A stretch of 6,658 nt of DNA, taken from contig CAZQSL010000159.1 in NCBI GenBank assembly GCA_964595945.1, forward strand, positions 1 to 6,658, given 5' to 3'. Of this stretch, positions 5,919-6,658 are shown piece after piece. The DNA is from CAZQSL01 sp964595945. Lineage in GTDB: Bacteria > UBP15 > UBA6099 > JAJRTR01. The notes beneath the pieces were generated by a model. It was given only the letters and a program-made list of their open reading frames with translations, searched no databases and was not told where the DNA came from. The position numbers were made by a program, and so were the translations under genes. How positions within the stretch are numbered: position 1 is the stretch's first letter; every line of letters begins with the position of its first letter.

Positions 5919-5944
5919 AAATCAATATCTCCCCGGATTGATTT
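5919..5944. repeat. 8-bp inverted repeat after the purA terminator
   Basis: AAATCAAT (5919-5926) and ATTGATTT (5937-5944) are perfect inverted copies separated by 10 bp. The right arm contains TTGATT (5938-5943), which could serve as a -35 to a weak -10 TTTATT (5961-5966) with 17-bp spacing. Helix-turn helix operator or chance are both possible. There is no T-tract suited to a second terminator. Confidence 0.4.
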
Positions 5945-5970
5945 TACTGGGGGATCATGCTTTATTTCTC

Positions 5971-6006
5971 ATGTCGAACACTATGCTCTTTTTATGTCCA
6001 AACACT
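5971..6006 (+). repeat. Direct repeat pair upstream of the GH31 promoter
   Basis: ATGTCGAACACT (5971-5982) and ATGTCCAAACACT (5994-6006) are near-identical, differing by one substitution and one inserted base. Their starts are 23 bp apart, about two helical turns. They sit roughly 10 to 45 bp upstream of the predicted -35 element, a normal place for activator or repressor half-sites. Confidence 0.45.
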
Positions 6007-6015
6007 GTTCCGATA

Positions 6016-6044
6016 GTGAAAAAACCAGTGATCAGTGATATAGT
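6016..6044 (+). promoter_or_regulatory. Candidate promoter of the GH31 gene, with tandem CAGTGAT in the spacer
   Basis: GTGAAA (6016-6021; 4 of 6 to the -35 consensus) and TATAGT (6039-6044; 5 of 6 to the -10) are 17 bp apart. The predicted start is near 6051, giving a leader of about 50 nt. The spacer holds two back-to-back copies of CAGTGAT (6026-6032 and 6033-6039), so a protein binding there would directly affect polymerase. The weak -35 fits an activator-dependent or tightly regulated promoter. Confidence 0.45.
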
Positions 6045-6060
6045 ATATGAACTTTTACAA

Positions 6061-6077
6061 GTCATGGGAACCATGAC
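6061..6077. promoter_or_regulatory. 17-bp palindrome in the GH31 leader (operator or mRNA hairpin)
   Basis: GTCATGG (6061-6067) and CCATGAC (6071-6077) are perfect inverted 7-bp arms around GAA. The site lies just after the predicted transcription start and 13 bp before the Shine-Dalgarno sequence. The placement suits a repressor roadblock operator for a sugar-responsive regulator; an RNA stem-loop near the ribosome binding site is the alternative. No regulator gene lies in the window to match it. Confidence 0.5.
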
Positions 6078-6103
6078 GCAGTAGTGCGAAAGGAGTTTTT
6101 CAC

Positions 6104-6658
6104 ATGGCAAAACAGAAGTTCGACTATCTCGGAAATGTCACGGGCGTTACTGCAACGGACACAGGGGCTGAATTCAAAATATCCGGCGGAGCGGCGAAGA
6201 TCGCCGTCTATACTCCGGAAATCATAAGAATATGGGTCACAGCGTCAAACTTCGAGGCTGACAGATCGTATGCTGTTGTCATGCCACTTCCGCAAGCGTC
6301 AGAGTTCGATTTCAGCGATGACGCTACTGCGACCACAATCGCCACTTCAGCGCTTACCGTGAAAATCGAAAAAACTCCCTTCAAAGTCACGATCACCGAT
6401 CCCACGGGGAAACTGCTGTGCATGGATGCTCCCGGAGTCGGCGCAAGTGGCGGTAAAATAGCCTGCACGAAATTCCTTCACGCTGAAGAACATTTCTACG
6501 GTTTCGGTGAAAAGACTTTTCATCTCGACCGGCGTGGCAAAAAAATGGTAATGTGGAATACGGACAATCCGCTTCACTCATGGGACGGCGACCCGATGTA
6601 TTCGACCATTCCGTTTTTCATCGGCCTTCACTCCGGTCTGGCATACGGCATTTTCTTT
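6104..6658 (+). CDS. Glycoside hydrolase family 31 (alpha-glucosidase/alpha-xylosidase type), N-terminal fragment (cut by window edge)
   Basis: 185 codons are open from the ATG at 6104 to the window end without a stop; AGGAG (6091-6095) lies 8 nt upstream. Residues 1 to about 120 are a beta-rich region like the galactose-mutarotase-like N-terminal domain of GH31. Then come the diagnostic GH31 blocks: 'EEHFYGFGEKT' (128-138), 'LDRRG' (141-145), 'MWNTD' (150-154), 'DPMYSTIPFFIG' (163-174) and 'GLAYGIFF' (178-185). The family cleaves alpha-linked glucose, xylose or sulfoquinovose from non-reducing ends by a retaining mechanism. The catalytic aspartates, and thus the substrate class, lie beyond the edge. 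No signal peptide is seen, so the enzyme is probably cytoplasmic and acts on imported oligosaccharides. It has its own promoter region with operator-like repeats and is insulated from purA by a terminator. Confidence 0.92.
   Translation, partial: MAKQKFDYLGNVTGVTATDTGAEFKISGGAAKIAVYTPEIIRIWVTASNFEADRSYAVVMPLPQASEFDFSDDATATTIATSALTVKIEKTPFKVTITDPTGKLLCMDAPGVGASGGKIACTKFLHAEEHFYGFGEKTFHLDRRGKKMVMWNTDNPLHSWDGDPMYSTIPFFIGLHSGLAYGIFF

Noticed and set aside
1..6658. CRISPR array, tRNA, rRNA, insertion sequence or defence cassette
   Set aside because: No spaced repeats, cloverleaf sequences, transposase motifs or terminal repeats were seen. The Xer-type fragment alone is not evidence of a mobile element.

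Overview
The window is a compact bacterial chromosomal segment of roughly balanced base composition. Genes lie on both strands and are closely packed. Nearly every start has a strong GGAGG-type Shine-Dalgarno sequence, the promoter elements are sigma70-like, and there is one textbook intrinsic terminator. No mobile element, CRISPR array, rRNA or tRNA was seen. The mix of genes (secreted toroid-like protein, PIG-L deacetylase with a GT-C membrane enzyme, cytoplasmic GH31 glycosidase) suits a Gram-negative glycan-degrading heterotroph, perhaps of the PVC/Lentisphaerota type. That placement is only a low-confidence impression; nothing in the window fixes the phylum.

Layout from left to right. 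(1) Positions 1-150, minus strand: the first 50 codons of a XerC/XerD-type tyrosine recombinase, cut by the window edge. (2) A 75-bp divergent spacer with overlapping TATAAT boxes. (3) 226-1299, plus strand: an exported protein of unknown function with repeated 'Q-x-P-x-GL(F/Y)-x-G' segments like an alpha/alpha toroid. (4) 1317-3089, minus strand: a 590-residue polytopic GT-C (GT39/PMT-like) glycosyltransferase with a C-terminal TPR-like tail, converging on the previous gene with a 17-bp gap. (5) 3158-4105, minus strand: a PIG-L/LmbE zinc deacetylase, 68 bp upstream of the GT-C gene and probably co-transcribed with it. (6) 4106-4567: a 462-bp divergent region with a candidate promoter for the deacetylase, a good promoter for purA (TTGACA, 17 bp, TAACAT), a possible 39-codon ORF, and a purA leader of about 134 nt rich in potential secondary structure. 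(7) 4568-5851: purA, complete, followed by a GCAA-loop terminator. (8) 5914-6103: a regulatory region with several repeats and a 17-bp near-complete palindrome. (9) 6104 to the end: the N-terminal 185 residues of a GH31 alpha-glycosidase, cut by the edge.

How the parts may work together. The deacetylase plus GT-C pair looks like a small module for building or remodelling a lipid-linked or surface glycan, formally like the PIG-L/GT-C pairing of GPI-anchor synthesis; this is inference. purA is a stand-alone housekeeping gene whose leader deserves examination as a possible cis-regulatory RNA. The GH31 gene has its own promoter with operator-like repeats, consistent with sugar-responsive control. 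No multi-gene defence or exotic system is visible. The most open questions are the purA leader, the toroid-like secreted protein, and the GH31 operator region.
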